Positions 16,495 through 25,089 of a stretch of DNA of 58,817 nucleotides are shown piece by piece. This DNA is from JACQFZ01 sp045810625. Its GTDB lineage: Bacteria; Pseudomonadota; Gammaproteobacteria; Acidiferrobacterales; Sulfurifustaceae. A program made the translations under genes and the position numbers. The stretch's first letter is position 1. The number at the start of each line of letters is the position of its first letter. Location: the NCBI GenBank assembly GCA_045810625.1, contig JBJMVQ010000023.1, positions 1 through 58,817 of the forward strand. Direction: 5' to 3'. The notes under the pieces are model-generated. The model was not told the origin of the DNA. It saw only the letters and a program-made list of their open reading frames with translations, and did not search any database.

Positions 16495-17568
16495 ATGAAC
16501 GCACCACTGAAAGTTTCGATTCCAAAAATCATCGCGCCGAAAACCGATGACGTGATCGCGGCGATGCCGTCGCTCTCGTCCGGCGAGCGCGAGCAGCTCC
16601 GCGCGCGTATAAAGCAGCTGCTGAAAGAGCAGGACGCCGTACTCATCGCGCACTATTACGTCGACGCCGACATTCAGCGTCTGGCCGAGGAGACCGGCGG
16701 ATACGTTTCGGATTCGCTCGACATGGCGCGCTTCGGCCATCGGCATCCCGCCTCCACGCTCGTCGTTGCCGGCGTGCGCTTCATGGGGGAAACCGCGAAG
16801 ATCCTGAACCCCGAGAAGCGAATCCTCATGCCGGTGCTCGAAGCGGAATGCTCGCTGGACCTGAGCTGCCCGGCGGATCAGTTCGTGCCGTTTTGCGACG
16901 CCAACCCCGATCGCGTCGTCGTGGTTTACTCGAACACCAGCGCGGCGGTCAAAGCTCGCGCCGACTATGTCGTCACGTCGTCGATCGCGGTGAAGCTCGC
17001 AGAGTACCTGCACAAGCAGGGCAAGAAGATTCTTTGGGCGCCCGATAAACATCTCGGCAGTTACATCCAATCCGTGACCGGCGCCGATATGCTGCTCTGG
17101 CCGGGCTCGTGCGTTGTCCACGACGCATTCAAGGCCGAAGCGCTGAAAAAAATGAAGCAGGAGCATCCCGACGCCGGCGTTCTTGTGCATCCGGAGTCGC
17201 CGGCGGACATGATCGCCATGGCGGACGCGGTCGGATCGACCAGCCAGCTCATCGACGCGGTCAAGAAATTGCCGCACAAGAAGTTCATCGTCGCAACCGA
17301 CAGCGGCATTTTCTACAAGATGCAGCAGGCCGCGCCGGACAAAACCCTCTTGGAGGCGCCGACGGAAGGGAAGGGTGCGACGTGCAAGAGCTGCGCGCAC
17401 TGCCCGTGGATGGCGATGGACAGCCTGCAATCGGTCGCGCACGTGCTCGAGACCGGTGCCAACGAAATCCAAATCGACGAAGACATCCGCCGCAAGGCGC
17501 TTCGCGCCACGGAGCGCATGCTCGAATTCGCCGAACGTCTGAAGAGTCCGGTGCTCGGCGACGCATAA
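16495..17568 (+). CDS. nadA: Quinolinate synthase A
   Basis: A 357-residue [4Fe-4S] enzyme that condenses iminoaspartate with dihydroxyacetone phosphate to quinolinate in NAD synthesis. The cluster cysteines C119, C206 and C303 are each offset by exactly six from the E. coli ligands C113, C200 and C297. The sequence AHYYVDADIQRLAEETGGYVSDSLDMARFG is typical. The start is ATG 16495; an in-frame ATG at 16273 is inside hemY and is rejected. No nadB or nadC is next to it; msrB follows 29 bases downstream. Confidence 0.96.
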   Translation: MNAPLKVSIPKIIAPKTDDVIAAMPSLSSGEREQLRARIKQLLKEQDAVLIAHYYVDADIQRLAEETGGYVSDSLDMARFGHRHPASTLVVAGVRFMGETAKILNPEKRILMPVLEAECSLDLSCPADQFVPFCDANPDRVVVVYSNTSAAVKARADYVVTSSIAVKLAEYLHKQGKKILWAPDKHLGSYIQSVTGADMLLWPGSCVVHDAFKAEALKKMKQEHPDAGVLVHPESPADMIAMADAVGSTSQLIDAVKKLPHKKFIVATDSGIFYKMQQAAPDKTLLEAPTEGKGATCKSCAHCPWMAMDSLQSVAHVLETGANEIQIDEDIRRKALRATERMLEFAERLKSPVLGDA

Positions 17569-17597
17569 CCGTTACCGACTGCTTTGGAGGGCCGAGT

Positions 17598-18092
17598 ATG
17601 GAAACAAGTGTTACGTCGAATCGTTCTTCATCCGGGTTTGATCTGACTCCGCCGGATCCCGCAAAGCGTCGCGACCTGGAAGGCCGGTTGACGGCCGAGG
17701 AGCGCGAGGTGCTGCTCGAACACGGAACTGAAGCGCCGTTCTGCGGCGCGTTGCTCGAGAACAAGGCGGCCGGCGTCTACTGCTGCAAGCTTTGCGGCTT
17801 GCCGCTTTTTCAGTCCGGCGAGAAGTTCGAATCGGGAACCGGCTGGCCGAGCTTCACGGCGCCGTTCGACAAGAATCATCTGAAATACGTCCGCGACACC
17901 AGCTATGGCATGGTGCGCACCGAGATTCGCTGCGCGCGCTGCGACAGCCACCAGGGGCATGTTTTCCCGGACGGCCCGCCGCCGACCGGTCTGCGCTTCT
18001 GCATCAACTCGGTGTCGCTCGACTTCGTGCAGCAGGGAACGCCGTTCCCGGACAGGCTCGGCCGCGGCGAGAGCGAAGCAATGCGCTCGTAG
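17598..18092 (+). CDS. msrB: Peptide-methionine (R)-S-oxide reductase
   Basis: A 164-residue methionine sulfoxide reductase B, repairing oxidised methionine in proteins. Zinc cysteines C63, C66, C112 and C115 (CKLC, CARC) and the catalytic C135 in RFCINSVSLDF are all present, with GTGWPSF and DSHQGHVFPDGPPPTGLRF between. The start is ATG 17598 with GGAGGG (17586-17591) upstream; a longer frame into nadA is a shadow. The amino-terminal extension of about 15 residues has no signal-peptide character, so the protein is probably cytoplasmic. Confidence 0.95.
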   Translation: METSVTSNRSSSGFDLTPPDPAKRRDLEGRLTAEEREVLLEHGTEAPFCGALLENKAAGVYCCKLCGLPLFQSGEKFESGTGWPSFTAPFDKNHLKYVRDTSYGMVRTEIRCARCDSHQGHVFPDGPPPTGLRFCINSVSLDFVQQGTPFPDRLGRGESEAMRS

Positions 18093-18136
18093 CCTATCCC
18101 GATCGTTCTGTCCGGGTCATTCCTCCTCCGGATACG

Positions 18137-18382
18137 AACCGCCAAGGACGCAAAGGAAAGATTTTTAGTATTGCATCTAAACCGCAGAGGACGCGGAGGA
18201 TGCAGAGGAAGTAACGAGTTTCGAACCGCTAAGGACGCAAAGGAACGCGTTCAAGTTAACCGCGGGCTTCGCTTGAGCTACGTTTAAGTGCATATGGGCC
18301 AAGTGGCCACAGCTCGTTCTCGAATCGAGGTAAGCTTTTTTGTAACTTTATCCTCTGCGTCCTCCGCGTCCTCTGCGGTAAA
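18137..18382. repeat. Cluster of GGACGC-type repeats filling the msrB-M20 intergenic region
   Basis: Three direct copies (near 18137-18160, 18179-18209, 18222-18245) and one inverted copy (18348-18382) of the motif AACCGC-A/T-AGGACGCAAAGG fill the 314-bp gap between msrB and the convergent M20 gene. Units inside each copy have a 9-bp period. The same family flanks 4028-4227. No reading frame is seen. Confidence 0.75.
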
Positions 18383-18406
18383 AACAACCTTTCGTCACGC
18401 GCGATG

Positions 18407-19819
18407 TTAGCTTCCTCGGCGGAAATGATCGAATAGCACGCGTGCGATGCACGCGGTCAGCTTCTTCGCGGCGGGAATGTGCAGAAATTCGTTCGGGCCG
18501 TGCGCGTTCGAGTGTGGACCGAGCACGCCGCTGATCACGAACTGTGCTTCGGGGAAGCGTTCGCCGAGCATTGCCATGAAGGGAATCGTGCCGCCTTCGC
18601 CCATGTACATCGCCGGGCGGCCAAAGAACGCCTGCGAAGCTTCGCCGAGCGACCGTTCGAGCCACGGCGCGAGCGCCCGTGCGTTCCAACCCGTTGCGCC
18701 CTGGTCCGACGTGAACTCGACCTTCGCGCCGTTAGGCGGGTTTTGCTCGAGCAATTGTTTCAGCGCCGCGCCGGCGCGTCGACCGTCTAACGTCGGGGGA
18801 ATTCGGAGCGAGACTTTCACCGCCGTCGACGGGCGCAGAACGTTGCCCGCATTCGCGAGCGCCGGAATGCCGTCGACGCCCGTGATCGACAGCGCCGGCC
18901 GCCACGTCCGGTTCAATACGAGCTCGCTCGTATCCGACGCCATCGGTTGCATTCCCGGTGTGAACGGAAATTTGCTGTAAACGGCATCGCCGAGCGTTGC
19001 CGCCGCCGCGCGCGCCTGCTCGCGGCGCTGCGCGGGGATCTCGACGTGAAATACGTCCGGCTTGATGCGACCGGTGTTCTCATCTTCCAGCCGGCTCAAG
19101 AGCTGGCGGATCACGCGAAAGCTCGACGGCACGACGCCGCTCGCGTCGCCCGAGTGCACGCCCTCGGTGAGGACCTGCGCGCGCAGCACGCCGTTGACGA
19201 GACCGCGCAGCGATGTCGTGCACCAGAGCTGATCGTAGTTACCGCAGCCGGAATCGAGGCCGACGACCAGGCTGGGCCGACCGATGCGCGCCCCCAGCGC
19301 GTCCATGTAATACGGTAAGTCATAGCTCCCGCTCTCCTCGCAGGCTTCGATGAGCACGACGCAGCGCGCATGCGGAAGTCCTTGTTCTTGGAGTGCACGG
19401 ATTGCGGTGAGCGATGCGAACGCCGCGTAGCCGTCGTCCGCACCGCCGCGCCCGTACAGCTTGTCGCCGCGTAGCACCGGCGTCCACGGACCGAGGTCGC
19501 TGTCCCAGCCGGTCATCTCCGGTTGTTTATCCAGGTGACCATAGAGGAGGACGCAGTCGTCGTTCGCGCCGGGGATTTCCATGAAGATGAGCGGGGTACG
19601 GCCCTCGGGGCGCAGTACCTCGAGGCGCATTCCGCGCAGCGGCTGCGCGCGGCACCAGCGTTCGATCAGCGCGACCGCGGCATCCATGTAGCCGTTCTCG
19701 CGCCACTGTGGGTCGAAATGCGGCGACTTGCTCGGGATGCGAATGTATTCGACGAGCTGCGGAACGATGCTGTCGTTCCAGAGCGAATCGACAAAACGTG
19801 AGAGTGCGCTCGTATCCAT
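18407..19819 (-). CDS. M20 family metallopeptidase (dipeptidase-like)
   Basis: A 470-residue zinc peptidase of the M20 clan MH family. Visible ligand motifs are LLYGHLDKQPE (His), GRGGADDGYAAF (bridging Asp), IEACEESGS (catalytic Glu pair), VVGLDSG (Asp) and the C-terminal GPHSNAHGPNEFLHI (His). ATG 19819 (MDTSALSRFVDSLW) is preferred to the longer TTG at 19855. Relatives cleave dipeptides or carnosine-like substrates; the exact substrate is not clear. It stands alone on the minus strand. Confidence 0.88.
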   Translation of the reverse strand: MDTSALSRFVDSLWNDSIVPQLVEYIRIPSKSPHFDPQWRENGYMDAAVALIERWCRAQPLRGMRLEVLRPEGRTPLIFMEIPGANDDCVLLYGHLDKQPEMTGWDSDLGPWTPVLRGDKLYGRGGADDGYAAFASLTAIRALQEQGLPHARCVVLIEACEESGSYDLPYYMDALGARIGRPSLVVGLDSGCGNYDQLWCTTSLRGLVNGVLRAQVLTEGVHSGDASGVVPSSFRVIRQLLSRLEDENTGRIKPDVFHVEIPAQRREQARAAAATLGDAVYSKFPFTPGMQPMASDTSELVLNRTWRPALSITGVDGIPALANAGNVLRPSTAVKVSLRIPPTLDGRRAGAALKQLLEQNPPNGAKVEFTSDQGATGWNARALAPWLERSLGEASQAFFGRPAMYMGEGGTIPFMAMLGERFPEAQFVISGVLGPHSNAHGPNEFLHIPAAKKLTACIARVLFDHFRRGS

Positions 19820-20124
19820 GGCGTTTCGGTAACTTTCAAACGGCGGAAACGACAAGTGTGCCTGTTCGCGCCCGCTTCGTCCACGGACGTGACGCTCGGT
19901 CGGCGACGGCGCGTCGGCGAATCCCCCGCTCGGGCGCTGCGCGACGAGCGAGGCAATCCGATCCTTCCGACTCGGAGAAAAAGAATGCGCCGAGCGAGCC
20001 AGGCGCGCCCGCTTAGCGATCGATATCGTGCATTGATCTTACGTACCGCGTCTGCGCTCCGCTGAGCAGGAAGCGGTGCTGTTATTTTTTTCGACGGGCG
20101 GCGTGCGGAGATAAGACGGATCGG
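19820..20124. other. Intergenic region, no gene seen
   Basis: These 305 bp lie upstream of the M20 gene and downstream of the transporter gene, both on the minus strand. The short frames here are unremarkable in composition. No terminator or clear promoter could be recognised. Confidence 0.5.
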
Positions 20125-21039
20125 CTAACTCGCGCGCATAGCGATGACCATTCCGGCCGTAACGAGTACAACGCCGATGATCACCGCGACGCCGGGCATT
20201 TCGGACAACAAAGGGATCGCCGCCGCCGTGGTGATGCACGGCACGGCCGCGGTGAACAATGCGGTCTCCTTGGCTCCCAATGACGCGACCGCACGTGTGT
20301 AAACGAATATCGATACGACGCCGAGAAACACGCCTTGAAAGACACCCTGGATCAGGAGGTCGCGCCATCCAGCCAAGAACAGCGCGTTGCCGGGCAACAT
20401 CAAATACACGGGGAAAAAGAAGCACATCGAAAAGAAGGCGACGATGGAGGCCGCGTGCAAGGGCACGAGACCGAGCCGCTTCACGGCGACCCCGTAACTC
20501 GACCAGGATATCGAGGCGAGTAACAGCGCGCCGTCTCCTACGAGTTGCCGTGTCGTGGCTCCGGACAAGCTGTCCCAGGCCATCGTCGCGATGCCCAAGG
20601 CGATGATGGAGAACCCGATCGTCTGCGCAAGTTTAGTTTTTTCCCGGGAAGTCAGATAAACGATCGCGAACGTGGAAAGCGGAAGCGTGCCATGCAAGAG
20701 CACCGCGCCATGACTCGCGGGCGCGAGGTAGAACCCGGTGTACGCGAACAATGCGAACCCGAGTCCGCCGGCGAACGCGAGTCCCGCCGCTCGATACCAC
20801 GGCAAGCCGGACAGACCTCGCTTCAGGAATATCGGTAACAGTATTACGCCCGCAATTCCAAAACGCAGTGCCGCGATGTCGGGTAACTTCAGTGCCGACG
20901 AAAACCCCAGACGAGAAATCAGCGTGAACCCAGCGAAGAGAACGACGATAACGATGGCGCACAATATTCCGATGGCCTTGCTGCCCTCGTTTCGAAATGA
21001 CGCGACGGCGCTGTAGGCCGTTTCCGACGTGCGGCTCAC
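20125..21039 (-). CDS. EamA-family (drug/metabolite transporter) permease
   Basis: A 304-residue inner-membrane protein with about ten hydrophobic segments arranged as two EamA repeats (about 22-155 and 165-300), the usual size for the DMT superfamily. Such proteins export or import small metabolites. The start is GTG 21039 with GGAGGG eight bases upstream. It diverges from the thioesterase/oxygenase pair across a 357-bp region holding a perfect palindrome, which hints at shared control. The substrate is unknown. Confidence 0.87.
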   Translation of the reverse strand: MSRTSETAYSAVASFRNEGSKAIGILCAIVIVVLFAGFTLISRLGFSSALKLPDIAALRFGIAGVILLPIFLKRGLSGLPWYRAAGLAFAGGLGFALFAYTGFYLAPASHGAVLLHGTLPLSTFAIVYLTSREKTKLAQTIGFSIIALGIATMAWDSLSGATTRQLVGDGALLLASISWSSYGVAVKRLGLVPLHAASIVAFFSMCFFFPVYLMLPGNALFLAGWRDLLIQGVFQGVFLGVVSIFVYTRAVASLGAKETALFTAAVPCITTAAAIPLLSEMPGVAVIIGVVLVTAGMVIAMRAS

Positions 21040-21396
21040 CGAGTCGACCCTCCACCTGTCAGGACTGAGTAGCTTCCCCGCCAGCTACGAATGCGTGACT
21101 TAAGACGAACCGACCAATCTAGCTACGGACCGTCGCGTTGTCACTACCATTTATGGTAGGAGACGTTGTCGAAGCCGCGCAGATATAGTTTTTCCGACTT
21201 CTATTTCAGTGTCGAGCGGATTGACCCAACCAATGACCCAGCCGAACGCTACACACTGCCATTGGCAAGCTGGCATGACGGCGTCGAATGCTGACATCGG
21301 CGAGAGTCATGAGACGTCGTGAGCCTCTGTCGAGACTGCGATAGGAGGCTAGTTATGTTCTGCTGACGTTTTTGTCCGTTCTCGACGAGGAATACC
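21040..21396. other. Divergent control region between the EamA transporter and thioesterase/oxygenase genes
   Basis: No gene fits in these 357 bp. They hold GTAGCT-N8-AGCTAC (21069-21088), another AGCTAC at about 21121, and the perfect palindrome CTACCAT-TT-ATGGTAG at 21144-21159. The stretch is AT-richer than the neighbouring genes, as expected of a regulatory region. Confidence 0.5.
21144..21159. promoter_or_regulatory. Candidate operator palindrome
   Basis: CTACCAT-TT-ATGGTAG is perfectly symmetric (7-bp arms, 2-bp centre) and lies between divergent genes, the usual setting of a dimeric repressor site. No regulator gene is adjacent. Confidence 0.4.
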
Positions 21397-21885
21397 GTGG
21401 AAGTCACCGCTGCTGCCGTTCCCCCCGATGCCGTCCTGTTCTACACCGTTGCCTATCCCGACACCGATGCCGCCGGCGTCGTGTTCCACGGCCGCTATCT
21501 CGAAATGGCGGAGCGCGCGAGAAACAACGTCGTGAATTTAGCCGGGTTTTCATACGCCTCGCTCGCACAGGAGTACGACACGATGCTCACGGTGCACAAA
21601 GTGGAGGTGATCTATCACGGCTCGGGCGTTCTGGAAGACCGCTTGAAGATCCAGACGAAACTCACTGCGTGCGGCGCGGCACGTACCGTTTGGCTCACCG
21701 AGATCGAGCGAAAAGACTCGTTACTCGCGAGCGTGAGAGCCGAAATAGTGGCCGTGTACGCGAGCACGCGCACCGTGCGGCAGTATCCGCCGCTCTTGTT
21801 GGACGCTCTGACGCCCTATATGGCTCAGCTCGACGCGGCTGCGACGCGTCGTTCGCGAGCGTTCTCCGACTCAGCTGCCCGTTAG
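21397..21885 (+). CDS. Hotdog-fold acyl-CoA thioesterase (YbgC / 4-hydroxybenzoyl-CoA type)
   Basis: A 162-residue hotdog thioesterase. The active-site segment YPDTDAAGVVFHGRYLEMAERAR (Asp24, His31) is the YbgC/4HBT signature. It would hydrolyse an acyl-CoA or acyl-carrier thioester. The start is GTG 21397 with GAGG about seven bases upstream. The di-iron oxygenase gene starts 12 bases after its stop, so both are likely in one operon and may act on the same acyl or aryl substrate. Confidence 0.88.
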   Translation: MEVTAAAVPPDAVLFYTVAYPDTDAAGVVFHGRYLEMAERARNNVVNLAGFSYASLAQEYDTMLTVHKVEVIYHGSGVLEDRLKIQTKLTACGAARTVWLTEIERKDSLLASVRAEIVAVYASTRTVRQYPPLLLDALTPYMAQLDAAATRRSRAFSDSAAR

Positions 21886-21897
21886 AGAGAAATCCTC

Positions 21898-22842
21898 ATG
21901 TATACGACTGCCACCGGCAACGCGAATTTCGAACGTAAGGTCGTCGATAAGCTTGCGCAGAGCTGGGATCGCAGAGTGGCGGTACGCCAGGAGCGGCTGG
22001 ATCTCAGTCAACACTACGATCCAACGATTCCCGACTTTCCGATCGCGATGATCCCGTTCTGGGAAGATGCCGAATTCGTCGAGCGGGTAAATGCCGTGGG
22101 CGAGCGCGGCAAACTCCGCTTTCTCGCGGCCACGTGGATCGCGTACAACGAAAGAGTCATGTATACGGAGGACGAAATCGTCCAGCCGCTTTGCCGATTG
22201 CTCCTCAAAGACCGGTTGCCCGGGCTCGGCGACCCGCAACTCAAGCAGATCCTGGCGCAGGCGCAGGTCGACGAGCAATTCCATATTCTGATGTGCGTGG
22301 ACGTGTGCAACGCAGCGCGCGCCCGTCACCAGCTTTATGACTACGTTCTACCGGAGCCGCTGCTTGGCAGGAGACTCAAGAGCGAGCTCGGCGCGACCAG
22401 CGACCCGCGCGAGCAGGCGCTCATACGCATGGCCTATGCCACGGTGTCCGAGACGACCATTCACGCCTATCTCAAGCAGCTTTCGAGCGATCTTACGATT
22501 CAACCGCTCAACCGCATTCACACGGACACGCATCGTCGCGATGAGGCCGCGCACAGCACAGTGTTCCTCGAGATCGCGCGCTCGGTCTACAAAGCGCTCG
22601 ATAGCGACGGGAAAGCCGGCTTCAGGGAGCACATGGCGACCGCGCTCAACAATTCCGTCGCGATCGATGTCACTTTTTGGTCGTCGACGTTGTCCTATCT
22701 CGAAGCCCGCGACTGGAGCTCCCTCATCCGGAGGATAGAGAAGGCGTCCCAGAGCAAGCGTATCGGTCGCGATTACACGGCCTTGGTGAGCCTGCTGGAC
22801 GAACTGAACATCAAGGACAAGATCAACTTCACGTTCGAATAA
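21898..22842 (+). CDS. AurF-family di-iron oxygenase
   Basis: A 314-residue protein of the AurF (p-aminobenzoate N-oxygenase) family. All seven metal ligands are present with AurF spacing: E91, E126, H129, E185, H212, E216 and H219 correspond to AurF E101, E136, H139, E196, H223, E227 and H230. Motifs are NERVMYTEDEIVQP, QVDEQFH and HTDTHRRDEAAH. Family members oxidise arylamines to nitro compounds or hydroxylate carrier-bound substrates. It is coupled to a thioesterase 12 bases upstream. The substrate cannot be deduced; no NRPS, PKS or carrier protein is nearby. Confidence 0.85.
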   Translation: MYTTATGNANFERKVVDKLAQSWDRRVAVRQERLDLSQHYDPTIPDFPIAMIPFWEDAEFVERVNAVGERGKLRFLAATWIAYNERVMYTEDEIVQPLCRLLLKDRLPGLGDPQLKQILAQAQVDEQFHILMCVDVCNAARARHQLYDYVLPEPLLGRRLKSELGATSDPREQALIRMAYATVSETTIHAYLKQLSSDLTIQPLNRIHTDTHRRDEAAHSTVFLEIARSVYKALDSDGKAGFREHMATALNNSVAIDVTFWSSTLSYLEARDWSSLIRRIEKASQSKRIGRDYTALVSLLDELNIKDKINFTFE

Positions 22843-23225
22843 TCCGCGTCACCCGCACTCCCGCCCGAGTCGAGGACGAGTCACACCGCCATCCGCGTGT
22901 GACGCGCCTTGGTGCGCGCTCTTGCAAGCTCCACAGCCAAGCTACAATTTTGCGCGACGCTCGAAGCGACCGCGCGCGACGCTCCCCGACGATGTCGCGG
23001 TTTCGAACTGGGGCCCGGCGCTCGCCAGCAGGGTCACGAGACGCAGTATTGACGTTTGTTTCGGAGCTAAAGAGTCGATCAACAGAAACGTCGTCTACCT
23101 TTTGCGTTGTTTGGATAGCGTCGATGTGGTCTCGTGTGTCACATTTACAATCGCGCATCGAGTTACGCGACACCCGGGTCCCCGATCACGCCAGCGGCGC
23201 ACGCTAGAAGCGAAGGAGACGACGC
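22843..23225. other. Intergenic region with a hairpin after the oxygenase gene
   Basis: These 383 bp contain no convincing gene. A perfect inverted repeat GTCACAC-N10-GTGTGAC (22880-22903) lies 38 bases after the oxygenase stop; it has no T-run and could be a processing hairpin or a binding site. A minus-strand frame here looks non-coding. Confidence 0.45.
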
Positions 23226-23702
23226 ATGAACATTCCGGTTATCGAGCAGGTCAAGATTCAGGCTCAAGTTCTGGTTCCGCTCGTTAAAACCCTGCAGGCG
23301 GAACTCGGCGAGGAGCGAGCAAACGCCATTGTTCGAAAGGCGCTCGGCGATCTGTATCGAAAGCTAGGCGAGAAGTGGTGGCGGGCCAAGGGGTCCCGCA
23401 ACCTGGGCGACAACATGGCTTCGGCGTTCGATATGTACGGAGCGGGAGATGCTCTGGACTACGAGGTGGTGAAACAGACGCCGGACGCCTTCGAGATAAA
23501 CGTTACCGGATGCCGCTACGCGAAGTTTTACAAGGAAATGGGTGCGCCGGAGCTCGGATTTCTGCTGACATGCAGTGGGGATTTCCCGATGGCAGAGGGC
23601 TTCGGTCCTGGCGTCCAACTCACGCGCACCCAGACAATCATGCAAGGCGCGAGTCACTGCGATTTTCGATACGCGCTCAAGAAGAGGGAGAAGGAGGACT
23701 AA
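23226..23702 (+). CDS. L-2-amino-thiazoline-4-carboxylate (ATC) hydrolase-family protein
   Basis: A 158-residue protein matching the ATC-hydrolase family, named for the enzyme that opens the thiazoline ring on the way to cysteine. Diagnostic stretches are INVTGCRYAKFYKEMGAPELGFLLTCSGDFPMAEGFGPGVQLTRTQTIMQGASHCDFRY, of which the C-terminal ASHCDFRY carries the conserved cysteine. (That quoted motif spans residues about 91-150.) ATG 23226 follows AAGGAGA. Many family members have unproven substrates, so this name denotes family only. A ureG relic follows. Confidence 0.75.
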   Translation: MNIPVIEQVKIQAQVLVPLVKTLQAELGEERANAIVRKALGDLYRKLGEKWWRAKGSRNLGDNMASAFDMYGAGDALDYEVVKQTPDAFEINVTGCRYAKFYKEMGAPELGFLLTCSGDFPMAEGFGPGVQLTRTQTIMQGASHCDFRYALKKREKED

Positions 23703-23762
23703 AAGGAGCGACTTTGGGAGTTGAGCCGAACGCCCAAACGCTCGAAAGGAGTGACGTGTGAC

Positions 23763-23930
23763 AACAAAATCGACTTGGCGCCTTACGTCGGCGCGAGCCT
23801 AGAGGTCATGGAGCGCGACGCGAAGAAGATGCGTGGTCCGAAGCCGTTCGTGTTCACGAACCTGAAGCAGCGCGCCGGCCTCGGCGTGGTGATCGACTTC
23901 ATCGCCGGGCACTTGGTCCGGGCCGCATAG
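23763..23930 (+). pseudogene. ureG: C-terminal fragment of urease accessory GTPase UreG
   Basis: The 55 residues from NKIDLAPYVG through VMERDAKKMRG and FVFTNLKQRAGLGVVIDF match the end of UreG, starting exactly at the G4 guanine-recognition motif NKxD. The P-loop and switch regions that make up the first two thirds are absent and no other urease gene is in the window. It is a remnant of a deleted urease cluster. Confidence 0.85.
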
Positions 23931-23949
23931 CCCCGCGTCTGCCCGATCG

Positions 23950-25089
23950 CTAAACGTGCCCGGCGTAGCGGCGCGCCAGGTACAGCACAAGTGCGCCGAG
24001 GCCGAGTACCAGCAGCGCGAACACGAACACGCCGCCCAATACCGGGATGTGACGCGCGACCCAAAGCACCGCGAACGCGATGATGATGGCGAGCACGTGC
24101 CACCCCATGGGTGCGTCCGCGGTTTTGCCGAGGAGCACGAGCCCGGCTTCACCCACGTACAGCACGCCGGCCAGAAACCCGATGAAGAGCAGGATGAAAT
24201 AGAGCAGCAGCGCGACGAGCGCGAGCCACAGGCCGAAGATCGTGGCAAACAGCAGCGCGATGACGAGCGGGGTAGTGGCGAGCAGTGCGAAGCCGAGACC
24301 GAGCGATTTCCACGGCGATTCGGCGATCGTGTGCGCGGCGCCGACCGAGGCGACCGGGAACAGCAGGTACAAGACGATCCCGGCAAGAATCAATCCGATG
24401 TAGAACGCGCCGCGCGCGATCAGCGCGGCCGGCGTCATTCGTTCGCGTCCGCCGACGCCGGTCGTCGGTTCGTGCGTAATGGTGCCGCCGATTTTGACGC
24501 CGCCCGCGATCAGCGCTTCGTTCGGACTGCGGTAGCGCAGATTGCCGCCGATCGTCGCCCCGGGATTGATCTCGATCGTGTCGGCAACGAGATCGGCGTC
24601 GCCCGTGACGTCGCCGTCGATGATGATTCGTCGCGCCGCGACGCGCAGGCCCTTGCGCACTTTGCCATGCATCTCCACGGTGCCGCCCGCGAGCCAGGCG
24701 CGGCCGCCTACGGCTGCCGCGGATCCGATCACCACTAAACCGCCGGCCGCGATCGCATCGTCGCCGATCGTTCCGTTGAGGCTTACATTGCCGCCCGCGA
24801 CGCGCACGTCGTCGCCGACGCGTGCCCGCAGGGTGATGTGGCCGCCGGCGAGCATCGCGTCGCCGGTGACGTCGTTGTCGATGTGGATTTGCCCGCCGGC
24901 CGCGACGAGATCGCCGTCGACGACGGCGGGTTCGACCACGCCGCCGGCGAGGTAGACGTCTTGTTTCGCAACCGCACCCGGCTTGGCCGAGTCGCGTCCA
25001 TCCTGGCCCCAGGCGATCATCGAGCCGGCGAGCGCGGCGAGGAACGCAACGACATAGACGAATGAAGCGCGGCGGATAAGCACAGTCAC
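23950..25089 (-). CDS. Bactofilin-like (polymer-forming) repeat protein with C-terminal membrane domain
   Basis: A 379-residue exported membrane protein. After a signal peptide (about 1-28) comes a right-handed beta-helix-like stretch (about 45-200) of repeating units such as GDLVAAGGQIHIDNDVTGDAMLAGGHITLRARVGDD, related to DUF583/bactofilins; the C-terminal half (about 220-375) has four or five transmembrane helices. The start is GTG 25089 with GAGGTG just upstream. Function is unknown; structural or envelope roles are guesses from the repeat type. Confidence 0.8.
   Translation of the reverse strand: MTVLIRRASFVYVVAFLAALAGSMIAWGQDGRDSAKPGAVAKQDVYLAGGVVEPAVVDGDLVAAGGQIHIDNDVTGDAMLAGGHITLRARVGDDVRVAGGNVSLNGTIGDDAIAAGGLVVIGSAAAVGGRAWLAGGTVEMHGKVRKGLRVAARRIIIDGDVTGDADLVADTIEINPGATIGGNLRYRSPNEALIAGGVKIGGTITHEPTTGVGGRERMTPAALIARGAFYIGLILAGIVLYLLFPVASVGAAHTIAESPWKSLGLGFALLATTPLVIALLFATIFGLWLALVALLLYFILLFIGFLAGVLYVGEAGLVLLGKTADAPMGWHVLAIIIAFAVLWVARHIPVLGGVFVFALLVLGLGALVLYLARRYAGHV

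Noticed and set aside
18137..18382. Possible CRISPR-like cluster of direct repeats
   Set aside because: Spacing is irregular, copies are imperfect and one is inverted; no cas genes are in the window.
22829..23173. Minus-strand 114-residue frame between the oxygenase and ATC-hydrolase genes
   Set aside because: No ribosome site, no recognisable motif, and it overlaps the oxygenase 3' end; composition is not gene-like.
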